Shown one piece after another: positions 16,553 to 27,800 of a stretch of DNA of 64,000 nucleotides. A program made the translations under genes and the position numbers. Each line of letters starts with the position of its first letter. Position 1 is the first letter of the stretch. The DNA comes from Planctomycetota bacterium. GTDB lineage: Bacteria > Planctomycetota > Phycisphaerae > WQYP01. The notes below the pieces were generated by a model. It worked only from the letters and a program-made list of their open reading frames with translations. It was not told where the DNA came from and ran no database searches. Location of the stretch: assembly GCA_021800165.1 (NCBI GenBank), contig JAJYZF010000007.1, positions 1-64,000 of the forward strand, in the 5' to 3' direction.

Positions 16553-19132
16553 CTATGGCTTACCCCACCAACTGGTCCAGGTGCCATCCGGTTGTGGATC
16601 GCCGGGACGCAGCGGGATCGGGCCGGTAAAGGACCAGGGAGCGATTCCATCATCGTGGGGAGCGTCGATCACGGGTTCTACGGGAAACTGGTCTTTGGGG
16701 ACAACCATCAGCGGTTGATTGGGCAGGATGGTCAGCAGCAGATGGCCGGCATCATTGACCGTCACGGGCATCAGCACGTCCGGAAAAGAGGTATGCACCA
16801 CGGCCAGAGATTCGAGAGCCTGGTCCGGCCAGGGATTGCGCAGGCATAGCGTGTTTTGTTTCTCGGCGGAAAGCACCACCCATCGGGTGATACCACCACT
16901 GCGCCTGGCGGAAACGCGGACGCCGGGCCGCGCCAGCAGGTGTACAAAGCTTACGTCGGCCCAGGTGCCAGGCAATGCGGGGAAAATCTGGATGACGCCG
17001 GAATGACTTTGGAGAAGCATTTCGTTGAGGCCGTTGGCAAGCCCGCAAAGCTGATTTTGCATCCAGCCCATGGCGGAGCGCTCGCTGGGCTGGCGTGATT
17101 GTTCGGTCAAAAATCCGTTGGTTTTAAGGGTGCTGGTAACCCAGCCATTGAGCAGGGCATCCAGAGCGCCATCGCCATCGCCCATCCAAGCACGGGCGGC
17201 AGCGATCCAACCCATGGACAGATCATCGTTCCAGCGTAACCTTCCGGTATCGGGCTGGCCGATGCTGACACGCGAGGAGCAACGCCATAGCTGGGCCAAA
17301 GTACGCTGGGCAATGGGCAGCAGGGACGCGGGGCCAAGTTGGGTGACAAGAGCGGCGGGATAAATAGCGGCCAACTGATAGGGATGAGAAACCGGTACGT
17401 CCATGGGCATTCCGGGTGCGGGGGAAAATTCTCCGCCCACGACCGGCAGGGGATTGAGGCCGGCCAGGGCAGAGCGGTAACGGGCGGCATGCTGGGGTTG
17501 AGCGACCACATCGGCGGCCTGTGCGGCATCGCGCAGATGGCTGTGGACAGCGGTCAAATCCAGGCCGGCATCACGCACCAACCGCTGGGCGGGGACGACA
17601 TTGAACATGGTGTCTTCGCAGAGTTTGGTCAGCGGCAGGGAGAGTTTGCCGGTGGCGGGATCGGTCTCAAGATAGGCGAGGTAAAACTCGGCTACACCCT
17701 GAATCAGCGGCCAGCCAAACTCTAAAAGCGTCTGGCGGTCGCCGGTGAATTCGTAATGCCACCAAGCGACCTGAGCGAGCCAGGCCGAAACAAAGAGTTC
17801 GTAGCGCCAATAACCAACGCCCCAATGGTCAATTCCACGGCCGAGGCTGGCAAAGGGCACCTTGATGCCGGGGAGGTTCCAGACGCGCCGGGTTTCCGTT
17901 TCCATTTCGGGGATAACCGACCAAAAATGTTTGAGGAAGGGTGGGATGAGATCGGCATGATTGGCGGTGGGGAGCGGCCAGTAGCACATCTGGGAGTTGA
18001 TGTTGTTGTGGAAATCACCACCGTAAGATTGATCCAGGCGGAGATTCCACGCGGACATGAGCGGGGCGGGGTAGGCACCGCGGCTGCTGGAGGCCATGGT
18101 GTAAATGGTGTAACACCACAGGCTTTCGAGAATGCGCTGCGGCAAATGCACAGCGGAACGACTCCAACGTTCGTGCCAGCAATTGTGGTGATCGGCCAGC
18201 AACCGGTCCACATTGCGCTGCCAGGCTGTTTCCAGCAGCAGGGAAGCGCGGCGCTGCAGAAATGCCCCCTGTCGCGAGGTGGTGATCGTCAGCAGGATGT
18301 CTACGGTGTCGGCCTGCAAGTCCACGGTGGCCTCCTCGGCATCGGGTTGGCTAAAGCCGAGAGTGGCTCCGCGAGTTTGCAGCAGCAGCAAGGTGCGATG
18401 GCCATCGGCATAGTCCACTTGCAGCCGGCCCTGATCCGACTGCCAGTGGCGCAACTGGCGGCGGAAAATTTCCCGGCGGATCAATTGGGCCGTGGGCGAA
18501 TTGTGATCACCGGCGCAGCCAGGTTCGACGGCTTCAGGGCTGAGGCGCAAGCGCAATTGGAGGCCCTTCAATCCGGTCAAGCGAATGGCAAGTACATTGG
18601 CATCGGCATATACAAAGCTGATGACCTGACCGCCATGGACCAGTTCCATGGTATGCTGGGCCTGATAGAGATCCAGGACCTGACGTTTCACGTCCAGCCG
18701 GCCATCTTGCAGAGTGCTTAGCCAGAGGCCGCCGGCAGGGAGAAAACATGGAAAATAGGTGCGAAAGTCCCACTCTTCCTCGTTGATCTGATCGGTAAGT
18801 AGATGGTTGTGCTCTTTTTCAAAGATACGGCGCATGGTGGAATGATCGCACCAGGGAATCACCGGGTGGCGGAGATCGCGGACATCGGATTTGGTCAATC
18901 CCCAGCACAGGGCGTTGGCGGGTTGAAAGGCCATAGCCGCGAGGTCCCCATTGCCCAGAGGCAATCCTTCGGGCCAAATTGCCGCGGGACCCTGATAGAT
19001 GATACGGTTGCGGCCGACTAGCTTTTGCATATTGATGGCAATTGGTACGCCGGGGTAGAGACAATGGGCGTCACGGATGCCGGTGGCTCCGGTGGGGGCG
19101 TGCTGCCAATGGGTGACAATGGTACGGGGCAT
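16553..19132 (-). CDS. GH95-like glycoside hydrolase (probable alpha-L-fucosidase)
   Basis: 859 aa from the ATG at 19132, which has AAAGGGA upstream and sits 13 nt after the preceding stop. The N-terminal block WPEGLPLGNGDLAAMAFQ matches the PLGNG-x-LG-A signature of GH95. FHNNINSQMCYWPLPTANH matches the NIN-x-Q-MNYWP motif of its (alpha/alpha)6 barrel. A beta-sandwich C-terminus ends the protein. GH95 includes 1,2-alpha-L-fucosidases and alpha-L-galactosidases, so the exact sugar is uncertain. No signal peptide is seen. It lies between the alpha-galactosidase-like and GH29 genes, fitting a set of exo-enzymes that trim one branched glycan. Confidence 0.75.
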   Translation of the reverse strand: MPRTIVTHWQHAPTGATGIRDAHCLYPGVPIAINMQKLVGRNRIIYQGPAAIWPEGLPLGNGDLAAMAFQPANALCWGLTKSDVRDLRHPVIPWCDHSTMRRIFEKEHNHLLTDQINEEEWDFRTYFPCFLPAGGLWLSTLQDGRLDVKRQVLDLYQAQHTMELVHGGQVISFVYADANVLAIRLTGLKGLQLRLRLSPEAVEPGCAGDHNSPTAQLIRREIFRRQLRHWQSDQGRLQVDYADGHRTLLLLQTRGATLGFSQPDAEEATVDLQADTVDILLTITTSRQGAFLQRRASLLLETAWQRNVDRLLADHHNCWHERWSRSAVHLPQRILESLWCYTIYTMASSSRGAYPAPLMSAWNLRLDQSYGGDFHNNINSQMCYWPLPTANHADLIPPFLKHFWSVIPEMETETRRVWNLPGIKVPFASLGRGIDHWGVGYWRYELFVSAWLAQVAWWHYEFTGDRQTLLEFGWPLIQGVAEFYLAYLETDPATGKLSLPLTKLCEDTMFNVVPAQRLVRDAGLDLTAVHSHLRDAAQAADVVAQPQHAARYRSALAGLNPLPVVGGEFSPAPGMPMDVPVSHPYQLAAIYPAALVTQLGPASLLPIAQRTLAQLWRCSSRVSIGQPDTGRLRWNDDLSMGWIAAARAWMGDGDGALDALLNGWVTSTLKTNGFLTEQSRQPSERSAMGWMQNQLCGLANGLNEMLLQSHSGVIQIFPALPGTWADVSFVHLLARPGVRVSARRSGGITRWVVLSAEKQNTLCLRNPWPDQALESLAVVHTSFPDVLMPVTVNDAGHLLLTILPNQPLMVVPKDQFPVEPVIDAPHDDGIAPWSFTGPIPLRPGDPQPDGTWTSWWGKP

Positions 19133-19145
19133 GGTTTCCCTTTGT

Positions 19146-21188
19146 TTACAAGATATCCACAAGTAGATGATGGCGCGGCGGCAAATGGGCGGTAAGCACG
19201 CCGTTGGCCAGAGCCACCGGGCGATTGGTCCAAAAATCCTGTGCGCGGAGTCTGGAGCCTTTGCGGTTCAGGGTGTCGAGCGCCACACTCAACGCCTGCG
19301 GGCGGGTCTGCCAGTTAAAGAGTCCAACCGTGGCCTGAAGGCCAAAGCGGCGGCGGGTGAGACTATTGGCGGCGTGAGGGCGCAAGAGAATGGCCGGCAG
19401 GGGCCGGCCAAAAAAGGATTGCCGATCGGGCACAAGAGCGTTGCCCCCCTGGTCGCAGCGCTGGCAAAGTCGGCGGTAATCCCGTAAGGCACCCTGGTCG
19501 AGTTGTTCCAGGGGGCCGGAGAACTCCATCATGCCGGAGGTCAGGTAACCCATGGCGCAGCGGAAACGGCGTTCATGGGCGGGGAAGTCCGGCGCGCCCA
19601 TGAAGCTGTCCATGTTGGTAAACCAGGTGCGTCGGCCACAGGCCGGAAACGACGCCAAAAACCAACTGCAATTGGCAACATGCGTCGTCCAATGGCCGCG
19701 GTCGATATCGGTACCGGCACGAAAGGAATCGCAGCCGTCGAGAGCTAAAAATGGATTTCCAAGCGGACAGGAAACGCAGTAGAGAAAGTAACCGCGCGGC
19801 CCTAATTCCCGGCGAATCATGCCCAGGAGCCAGCGGCGCCATTGCACGCTGGTTCCGCCGCGGCGATAGACCAAATCCGGAGCATCAAAGGCCCAGGAAA
19901 AGAAATCCAGTTTAATGCCGGCAAAGCCCCAGTCGTGGACGATGGTGCGAATGGTTCGCTGGATAAAATCGCGGACGGCGGGAACGGAATAGTCGAGGTA
20001 CAGGTCGCCGACGTGTTCAATAGGTTGGCCGTGGCGATTTACCGCGATCCAGTCCGGGTGATCGGCGGCGACAGGGCCGTTGATATCCATGCGTGGGGTC
20101 CACCAGATGGCGGGAGTAAGGCCATGGCGGCGAGATTCCCGCACAATTCGGCGTGGTCCGCCGGGAAAGCGTGCCGTATCCCACGTGTGGGTGGTATCGG
20201 GATAATAGGCATCCAGATATCCCCAGGATGAGTGGGGCGTGTGGGGCGGTTGATAGCCATGGTCAAGCTGGAAGATGCCGCCATTTTGCAGTTGACCAGC
20301 GAGTTTTATTCTTTGCAAGCAGGCTTCTTCGGTGATGTTGGTGTAGATGCCATAGTTCCAGGTGCAGTAGACCGGCTCTGTGGCCAAGCGGCTGGTGGTA
20401 CCGGCGAAGCGTCGGCCATAGATAGCGGTTAATTCGGCCAGGTAGGGTTCATACAATTGGTCGGGTGGTGCGTTGGCAATGAGATACAGGCAAGATTCCA
20501 ACGTCATGTTTTGGCCGGCCGCCAGCGTTTCCCGCGATTGGCCGTTCCACACATATTCGCTGCAATAATCCAACATGCGATCGGACTGGCTGGGCAAGGC
20601 CAGGTGCCAGGATGCGGTGGCGTTATCTTGAGAAGCCGCGCCGTCGATCAGCCAGCGATCCTGGTCGAGCCGGCCCAAGGCCATGACCGGTATTGGGCCG
20701 ATGCCCTGGCGACCAAACCAACGGCCGACTTCCGGCAAAGGACGGATGAAGGGATAGGTTTGCCGGGAAACCGGCAGTTCTTCAAAACGCAGATTTTCGG
20801 CGTGGGCAAAGACGGGCAAACCGGTCTGGTGAAGCTGCGGTCCTTTGGCCCCGTGGGCCGCGGCCAGACCGTATGAGGTAAACTGAAAAGCGCGGCGGGA
20901 CCGGTTGACCAGCCGGGAGCTTAGCAAGATGCCACTTCCGGCAGGCGAAGGTGCGGCCTCAAAGTAAACCTGTAATCCGGCGGCCAGTTCGACTTGCCAG
21001 GTGGTCTTACCTTGCTGGTGATGGGAGGATTTGAGACGCTGGGGTCGAAATTCCTTGTTGCCGCACCGGAGAAAAAATTGCAAGCCATACCAGCCGTCAC
21101 CGGTGGTAGTGTTGCACAGGTCAAAGGTGCCGGCGTGGGGATTTAATTGCACGCGCAGAGTGGTAGTAGGATCAGGTTTGGGGGACAT
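19146..21188 (-). CDS. Alpha-galactosidase-like glycoside hydrolase (clan GH-D, GH36-like)
   Basis: 680 aa. An N-terminal beta-supersandwich (~1-250) is followed by a TIM barrel. FQLDHGYQPP, WWTPRMD and GFAGIKLDFFSWAFD are clan GH-D strands; the Asp in KLDFF (~428) is the probable nucleophile and an Asp in RAGTDID (~495) the acid/base. Family members release terminal alpha-galactose, but related subfamilies have other specificities. No signal peptide is present, so a cytoplasmic location is likely. GGAG lies about 11 bases before the ATG. It is 53 nt downstream of the large CBM9-like gene and 13 nt upstream of the GH95-like start, so clearly co-transcribed. Confidence 0.8.
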   Translation of the reverse strand: MSPKPDPTTTLRVQLNPHAGTFDLCNTTTGDGWYGLQFFLRCGNKEFRPQRLKSSHHQQGKTTWQVELAAGLQVYFEAAPSPAGSGILLSSRLVNRSRRAFQFTSYGLAAAHGAKGPQLHQTGLPVFAHAENLRFEELPVSRQTYPFIRPLPEVGRWFGRQGIGPIPVMALGRLDQDRWLIDGAASQDNATASWHLALPSQSDRMLDYCSEYVWNGQSRETLAAGQNMTLESCLYLIANAPPDQLYEPYLAELTAIYGRRFAGTTSRLATEPVYCTWNYGIYTNITEEACLQRIKLAGQLQNGGIFQLDHGYQPPHTPHSSWGYLDAYYPDTTHTWDTARFPGGPRRIVRESRRHGLTPAIWWTPRMDINGPVAADHPDWIAVNRHGQPIEHVGDLYLDYSVPAVRDFIQRTIRTIVHDWGFAGIKLDFFSWAFDAPDLVYRRGGTSVQWRRWLLGMIRRELGPRGYFLYCVSCPLGNPFLALDGCDSFRAGTDIDRGHWTTHVANCSWFLASFPACGRRTWFTNMDSFMGAPDFPAHERRFRCAMGYLTSGMMEFSGPLEQLDQGALRDYRRLCQRCDQGGNALVPDRQSFFGRPLPAILLRPHAANSLTRRRFGLQATVGLFNWQTRPQALSVALDTLNRKGSRLRAQDFWTNRPVALANGVLTAHLPPRHHLLVDIL

Positions 21189-21241
21189 GTCAGGATATTC
21201 TCCGGCAAGTTCACAAAATTACAAGGCGGACCGGTGACGGG

Positions 21242-24200
21242 TTAGTTGCCATCGGCCCGAGGCCCCAGCAGCATCAGGCGGAAATCGTGGCGGGGTATGG
21301 TAATGCCCCCCCAGCGCCCGGCGAGCATGGGAATGGGGTTGGCACTCCAATGTTCCAGGTCGTGCAGGGTGGTATATTTGCGGGCCAGGCCAAGGAGTTT
21401 TTGGGTATTGGCCTGCACACTGACGGTGGCGGCGTGGCTGCCATTGTTAAAGAGCACCAGCATAATGCCGGGTGTTTGCCCCGGCAGCTTGCGAACATAG
21501 ACCGTGGTGACAATACGGCCGCCATGGACGTTCACCAGCCGGGCAGTGCGCCAGTAGGGAATCCATTGGACCCGGTGGTTGAAATAGTCAAAGCGATTGA
21601 GGGCCTCAACGACCTGGTGTTGACAAAAGCCATTGACGCCGCCGTTCCAGCCGTCACCGACATCAAAAAGCAGGGCGACACCAAGGCAGGATCTGGTCTG
21701 CCACGGATTGGCATTGTCATTGCTGGACTGATCCTGGGTGTTGTTGTCCATGGAAATGGGCAGGCCCTGATAGGTTTGCAAAATAGTGCGGATACCGTTA
21801 AGGCCGCCGCGGATATTTTGCACCAGATCCACTTTGTCGCTGTTGAGGTACCACGGCCCTTCAATCGCCCAGAGCCAGTTGACAAAGCCGGCGACCGGCC
21901 CAATTTCTCCGTGGGCATACATGCTTTGGAAGGGCGTGATGTGGTTGAGTTGTGAAACCACCGCCATGCGTTTGAGCATCTGGCGCATGAGGGTGATGTT
22001 ATAAATTCCCTCGATTTTGCCGTTGCGCATGTAGGCGGTGCCCTTAATAAGACTGCCGGAGGTCCAGAATGTGCCGTTGTCCCACCAGTAGCCGTTCATG
22101 CCGGCTTTTTTCTGCTCCTGATCAAAGTCGTAGACGCGGCAATCAATGGCGGATTGGATAAGGTCCATTCCGCCGCGGGTTTGCTCGCGTGCGGTGCTCC
22201 AGACCCCGAACGGGCTTTTGAAGTTGATGTAGCTGCGCTGCGGATGGAGCGGAGGATGGGTCATGCCGGTCCATTCGCCACTGTAAGTGGGGTATTCGGG
22301 CATGGCGTAACCCCAGGTGTTGGCGGAAACGTACCACATGCTCATGGGCGGATACTTGGGTCCGGGCACGCTTTCGGCGGCCAGGCGCACCCTTTGGCGA
22401 TCGGCGGAAAGTAAATGGCGCAAGATATCGAACTGTTTTTGATTATCAAAGCTGATGGTGGGGCCGCAGCCATAAGCCCACATGTTGCTGCCTTGCCAAC
22501 CAGCCATGTAACCGAAGGCGGCGTTGGGCAGGCCCCACATGCGATAACGCCAATCGGCGGGCTTGGGTTTCATGGGCATGGCGGTGAGCATGAAATGAAT
22601 GGTGCGGCTGGTTTTGAGGATTGATGGCGTATCGACAAACCGTACACGCATCCAAATTTGATGGGTGGCGTGCTTTTCCAACAGAAAAGATGCCCGATGG
22701 TTGCTGACCATCCAGCCTTGATCCGAATCCGCGGCCCAGGATAGAGCGCGTTGGCCATCCGAAATCACGCAATAGGGCAGAAAAGTGTCGTGAATGAATG
22801 CGGCGGCCGGCAGGTCAGAGGATTTCCAGAATACGCCGTCGGGGGTACCGGCCTTGACGGTACCATAGGGCATATCGCGTCCGCTGCTGCGCATGGCCTC
22901 CCAGTTCATAAGCTTATGGAGAGGAATGACCATGGATAATCCATCCAACTTGACGGTGCCGTGCGGGGTAAGGGTAAGCGTGTAAAAGGTAGTGCCATCA
23001 TATTCGGTTTTGGCTTTCATCGTGACCTGCACATGCGGCCCAATTCGGCCATGGCCGGTGACGGTGGCACTGTAGCCGGAAACATGGGTCCAGGTGGGCC
23101 GGCCGATGCTAACCAGCGGGATTTTTTTTCCATGAATGGTGCCGGTGAGCGTGATGGGGGCGGCGAGCATGTTTCGGCCCAGGCTGACAATGGAACTGGG
23201 TAGTCCCGTTGGGGCGAAATGATAAGCCCGGTCCCACACATGGAGGGTGGATCCCAATACTTTGACCGGTGTGAAGGGAGCGACAACTACGTGCTCTTCG
23301 CCGAGCTTGTTGTGTTCCCATGGAAAATGTTTCACGGCGAAGGGATCGGTGCGCGACGCGAGCACCTGGTTGTGATGGCCAATAATTTGCGTAATGACCT
23401 CATATTTACCCAGGGGTAACTTTCCGGTGGGAACCTGGATTCGTCCCAGACCGTCCGGCTGGATAACGCCGTCGGCACTGACCAGCGGCTTTTTGTGGCC
23501 GAGGGCTACAATACTGGTACGAAGAATTTTCGCGGCGCGGATGGCGGGATTGATTTCCAGAATATTGACATCGCAGCGTGCGGTGAGGGTATGGTAGGAC
23601 TGATAATAACAGGAAGAAAGGTTTGGCTGGCCGAGGCTGTGGCGATCGGCGGCGATAGCGGCGTACATGTTTTTAAGTTCAGAGGCGGTGATGGTATCAA
23701 ACGGCATGGTATCGCGATAAATGATCTTGTGCCCCTGCCAGGCCAGAATCTGCATGGTTTGTCCCTGGCCACCCACGGGCAGGTTGGTTTTGAGAAAGCG
23801 CAGTGCGGTTGCCTTGCCGTCGGCGGGCACCGAGCGGGTGCGGCTGAACAATGTTTTTCCCGCAGCATTGATAACGCGCACCCGCATTTGGACGGGAGTT
23901 TGCCCGGGCGGCACTTCAAGGGAGGCCTTGACATCCATCCGACCGTGCTGGACGTGGCCCAAACTCAGCAGTTGAAAGATGGGCGTGTGGGAATCAAAGA
24001 CGATAGAACCCATGTGGTCCCAATCCGTGAACAGCACCGGCTGCCAGGCATAATACGGTGATTCACCATTGGCATTGGCCAATTGGATAAACCATTGGGT
24101 GTTGTCGGCGGGGGCCACCAGATGGTTCATACTTTTGAGGGGAACAGCCATTTCCATGGACCAGCCATTTTTGGTGGTATGGCATTTTACGGTAGCACCG

Positions 24201-24802
24201 GATTGCCATTCATAGCCCATCCAACCCACGGACCACTCAATGCGTTGATCCACCACCGCGGCATAGGGATTGGTCATAATTTTGTAAAAATACTTGGTGA
24301 TGGCTTCGGACCGTTTGGGGAGATCACAAATTTGGATTTCAACGTGGTCGTCGCCGAGGATATCATCGGCGTGCGGATTGAGCCCACCCTCGTCGCCGTG
24401 TTTGACCTGGGCGACGATGGTGCCCTTGGGATAAGCGGGAAAGTAGGTGGCCAGGTACAAATGTGTTTTATCGTAGGCCAGCCACCATGTAGGTTGGAGT
24501 TTGGATGGGGGCAGCGTGCGCATGCCGAAATTCTGCAGCCCGGTCAGACGAGCGGCATGAATCCATTGGCCAGTCACGTGATCGGGGCTGATGCGGCCAT
24601 TAATCACGGGAGGCGTGGTCAATTCAGGAATGCGCAGCAGAGGCAGTTGGGATGCGGTTTTGGCCGGGGCCGCGGTGGTCAGGTCGGGGTTGAGGGCCAA
24701 GGCCAGCAGGCTCAATAAAGCCAAGCACCAGAGCCATGCGGGGCGTGAAGTGCGGGCGCAGGCCGGGATCGCGGTGGGGGTGGTAAGGTTGGAGCTTTTC
24801 AT
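21242..24802 (-). CDS. Large exported CBM9-like/DUF6067-like protein
   Basis: 1186 aa from the ATG at 24802, chosen over a TTG ten codons earlier because AAGGA lies seven bases upstream. A signal peptide (WLWCLALLSLLALAL) is followed by a CBM9-like carbohydrate-binding domain, residues ~50-290 (PPVINGRISPDHV, DDHVEIQIC, GWSMEMAVPLKSM). The remaining ~850 residues resemble DUF6067/GH123-like proteins: YDGTTFYTLTLTP, DGLSMVIPLHKLMNWEAM and SWAADSDQGW. It is only distantly similar to the neighbouring 1335-aa protein. Its likely job is extracellular or periplasmic binding and cleavage of the target glycan (inference). Confidence 0.7.
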   Translation of the reverse strand: MKSSNLTTPTAIPACARTSRPAWLWCLALLSLLALALNPDLTTAAPAKTASQLPLLRIPELTTPPVINGRISPDHVTGQWIHAARLTGLQNFGMRTLPPSKLQPTWWLAYDKTHLYLATYFPAYPKGTIVAQVKHGDEGGLNPHADDILGDDHVEIQICDLPKRSEAITKYFYKIMTNPYAAVVDQRIEWSVGWMGYEWQSGATVKCHTTKNGWSMEMAVPLKSMNHLVAPADNTQWFIQLANANGESPYYAWQPVLFTDWDHMGSIVFDSHTPIFQLLSLGHVQHGRMDVKASLEVPPGQTPVQMRVRVINAAGKTLFSRTRSVPADGKATALRFLKTNLPVGGQGQTMQILAWQGHKIIYRDTMPFDTITASELKNMYAAIAADRHSLGQPNLSSCYYQSYHTLTARCDVNILEINPAIRAAKILRTSIVALGHKKPLVSADGVIQPDGLGRIQVPTGKLPLGKYEVITQIIGHHNQVLASRTDPFAVKHFPWEHNKLGEEHVVVAPFTPVKVLGSTLHVWDRAYHFAPTGLPSSIVSLGRNMLAAPITLTGTIHGKKIPLVSIGRPTWTHVSGYSATVTGHGRIGPHVQVTMKAKTEYDGTTFYTLTLTPHGTVKLDGLSMVIPLHKLMNWEAMRSSGRDMPYGTVKAGTPDGVFWKSSDLPAAAFIHDTFLPYCVISDGQRALSWAADSDQGWMVSNHRASFLLEKHATHQIWMRVRFVDTPSILKTSRTIHFMLTAMPMKPKPADWRYRMWGLPNAAFGYMAGWQGSNMWAYGCGPTISFDNQKQFDILRHLLSADRQRVRLAAESVPGPKYPPMSMWYVSANTWGYAMPEYPTYSGEWTGMTHPPLHPQRSYINFKSPFGVWSTAREQTRGGMDLIQSAIDCRVYDFDQEQKKAGMNGYWWDNGTFWTSGSLIKGTAYMRNGKIEGIYNITLMRQMLKRMAVVSQLNHITPFQSMYAHGEIGPVAGFVNWLWAIEGPWYLNSDKVDLVQNIRGGLNGIRTILQTYQGLPISMDNNTQDQSSNDNANPWQTRSCLGVALLFDVGDGWNGGVNGFCQHQVVEALNRFDYFNHRVQWIPYWRTARLVNVHGGRIVTTVYVRKLPGQTPGIMLVLFNNGSHAATVSVQANTQKLLGLARKYTTLHDLEHWSANPIPMLAGRWGGITIPRHDFRLMLLGPRADGN

Positions 24803-24853
24803 AAGGAATCCTTGTGCAAAATACAGGATCAATAAAGTCAGGTTGGATAAAAG

Positions 24854-27800
24854 TTACTGGAGCGTCTTTTTATTTTCCTCAACTGCCGCCAACAGGTTGG
24901 ACATTAACGTGCCAATTTTGAAAACACCCCGACGGGCACCGTAGTAGTCGGGATCATCCTGATAGGCCACCTCCCAGCGTCCACTATGGGCGGGAAGATC
25001 AATTTCCGACCATTCCGACTGGCCGCCGATGGCATCGTAAATAAAATTGTAACCCGGTTTGCCGACTTTGGCGGCAATCTGGTCATAAATCCGGGGACTA
25101 AGCACCCGGTGCTGGCTGGTGCCGTTATAAAAGCCGACCAGCATGAAGCCACTGCGGCGGTTAACGAACACGGAACAACGAACTTCCGGATTACCGAGAT
25201 GGATGTCGGCCATGGCTTGGGCGTCGAAATAAATCACATCGGGAGAGCTTGCGGGAAGCTCCTTGAGGATTTCCTGGGCCCATTGGAAAAAAAGCTGGTC
25301 CGCGTGGGGCATGGGCGGCAGGGTACGTGCGGTGAGCAGATGGCGGCAAATGGCGGCAATGGTCGCCTGCGGGTCGAGCGCAGAGTTGATGGGGATTTGG
25401 TGGGGGTGGGGGAGACGGTTTTTGGCGGCAAACTTCCATGGCCCGCGGAAGCCGATGATCGGACGGTAATTTTTCCGGGCCACAAAAAGCCGCACAACAC
25501 CATCTTGAAACTCGATTTCTTCAGCGGTTTCGGCATCATAAAAGTGGGTCAGCCCGGCAGCGCCCCAGGAGCCGAGATTTTTGAAGCGTACCGCGGCAAT
25601 CGCGTCCTGATCGCCGCGATTGGAAACGACCGCCAGTAAACGTCCGTTGGCGGTGTAGGTGGAAACCAGGATGGTATCGCTGGGATCGGTCTGGGCTAAA
25701 GTGGGATTGCGATAGTATGGATGCCAGCGGACACTGGGGTCGTCGAGCCAGAATATGTCCAGGGCATTCCACCAAAGCCGAGATATTTCGGCAGTGTCGG
25801 ACCGAGAAAAGTTGGTGACATCCAGAAGACAAAGCTGGCTGAACAAGGCTCGCCAGTAGTCGCGGGTGGTGCCGATTTGAGCTCCGGCACTGGCTGGCGG
25901 CTGGCAAAGCCAGTCGATCACAAACCCCCACTGTTTGGATAGGTGCACCCGCAGCATGCCCATGCGCAGGTTGTTGGAATCGGTATATTCTCCATCCAGA
26001 GCTTTGCCGCAGAAAGACCGACCCGGAGCCGCGGGGGTAATCATATTGGGCCATATTGCCGGCTGGGAAGGTTGGCCGGCTTCGGCCACGGCCTGAAAAA
26101 AACGTTTGAGGACATCACGGGACTTCCAGATCATGCTGGTGGGTTCAATGCCGCCATCGGGGCGTTTATAGCCATATTCCGGTTGGGGACGGTCGGCAAA
26201 AACCCAAGTGGGATTGTCCTGATACACGAACGACACGCCGGCATGTTGGGCTGCCTGGGAAAGCCACCAAGCGCGATAATCGCGGTTGGTTTTGGTGGTG
26301 TTGGAAAAGGCTTCGATCATCACGAATGGATTCGCCCGTACCCCGCTGGCTTTGAAGCGTGGGAGAATTCCGGCGGGGACGGGTGGAACGACTTGCTGAT
26401 ATTCGTCCATCGCACTGCCCCATTCGTAATAGAACTGGCGATATTCGGGAGTTCCGGCGCATTCGGAAAGAGCGGAGGCTTCGAGGCCGGTGCGGTCACA
26501 GCCGTCGATGGCGACCTGTTTTTTGAGGTAATCCAGAGTAAGCCAGCGGCCATAAGTAGGATAGGATGCCGGATTCCAAAAGTCGGTGAAGGTCAGGCCA
26601 TTTCTATAAGTGGCTGCGGCGGTAGTCTGATCGCGCCACAACCGTCCATTGGCGGCTACCGGCTTAAAGGGGCTGGCTTGGAGGGCAAACTGAAAGCGGC
26701 GGGGCTTTTCAAGATGCAATGTGCGATTGACCAGCCAAATGCTTAAGGTGACAGCGTTGTCCGCACGGTCCAGTGCCGCGGCCGGTCGATCGGGAGAGTT
26801 GTGCGTTCCTTCATCGGAGGGGCAAGAGTAGCAAAGACCACGGTCATCATCGCCGACCCAGACGTAAGGAGGCATGTTGCTGACGCGGTTGTTCATCTGC
26901 AAAGGCAGGGTGTGGGAATCCCAGATTCGGCCGTGCCGGGTGCTTAAAAAACCCAAGGCCTTTTCCCAGCCTGGGTACATCCAGGTGACGGCCGCGTCGA
27001 TGAGCGTGGCATGTTGCGGGTTGAGGGGAATTTCCAGGCGTAATTCATGAATGGTGACGGGCCGGCTTTGCGGGCTAAGCGTGGCGGTAAAATGGTAAAA
27101 GCCGTCGTAATCCAAATTTCCGTGCAAAAGCAGTTCCACACCGCCGCCCTGAAAGGTCTGGGTGTAATCGACGGAGCCTTGGCCATGGGGTAGCAAGTGG
27201 GGACTTCCCGCGGTTAAAACCAGAGACTGCCAGTTATCGAGCACGGCGGTGAAGGCGGCGGGGCGAATGAGTAAGTTGCGTTCGGCGGCGAAGAGCTGCT
27301 CCAGCAGGCCGTTGGGGCCATGCACGTAGGTGCGCAGCAGGCAGGAAACAGCGGTGCCGTGAATTCGCGGCGGGGTGAACGGCGGGAATACATGATCACC
27401 GACGCCGGCGGGAGGTGCCTTTTCAAAGGGCATGACGCGGCGGGTAAACGACCGGCTGCGCTGGTTGAGCACGGTGCCTTGGGAGTCGCGAATGTCGGCC
27501 TGGAGATCGTAGGTGACGCGATCGGTAAAGGAACCCAGGTCGATGCTGCCGGTAATTTGTCCGTCGGCAGGCAGCGGTCGGCGTTGGTGCAAGACGGGTT
27601 TTCCGTCGGCTAGAACAGCGCAGGTAAACTCGGTCGCGGTGGGCGTCACTTCCTTAAGGGAGCGTGCATCCACGGCATAGTCGATCAGACCCATGGATGG
27701 ATATGGCCCGATGTTAAAGCTGAATTGTCGCGCCAGGCGCTGTTTAATCCAGTCATTTTCGCCGGGTTTGAATTGCCAATAAGGCACCCACTGATCGTAG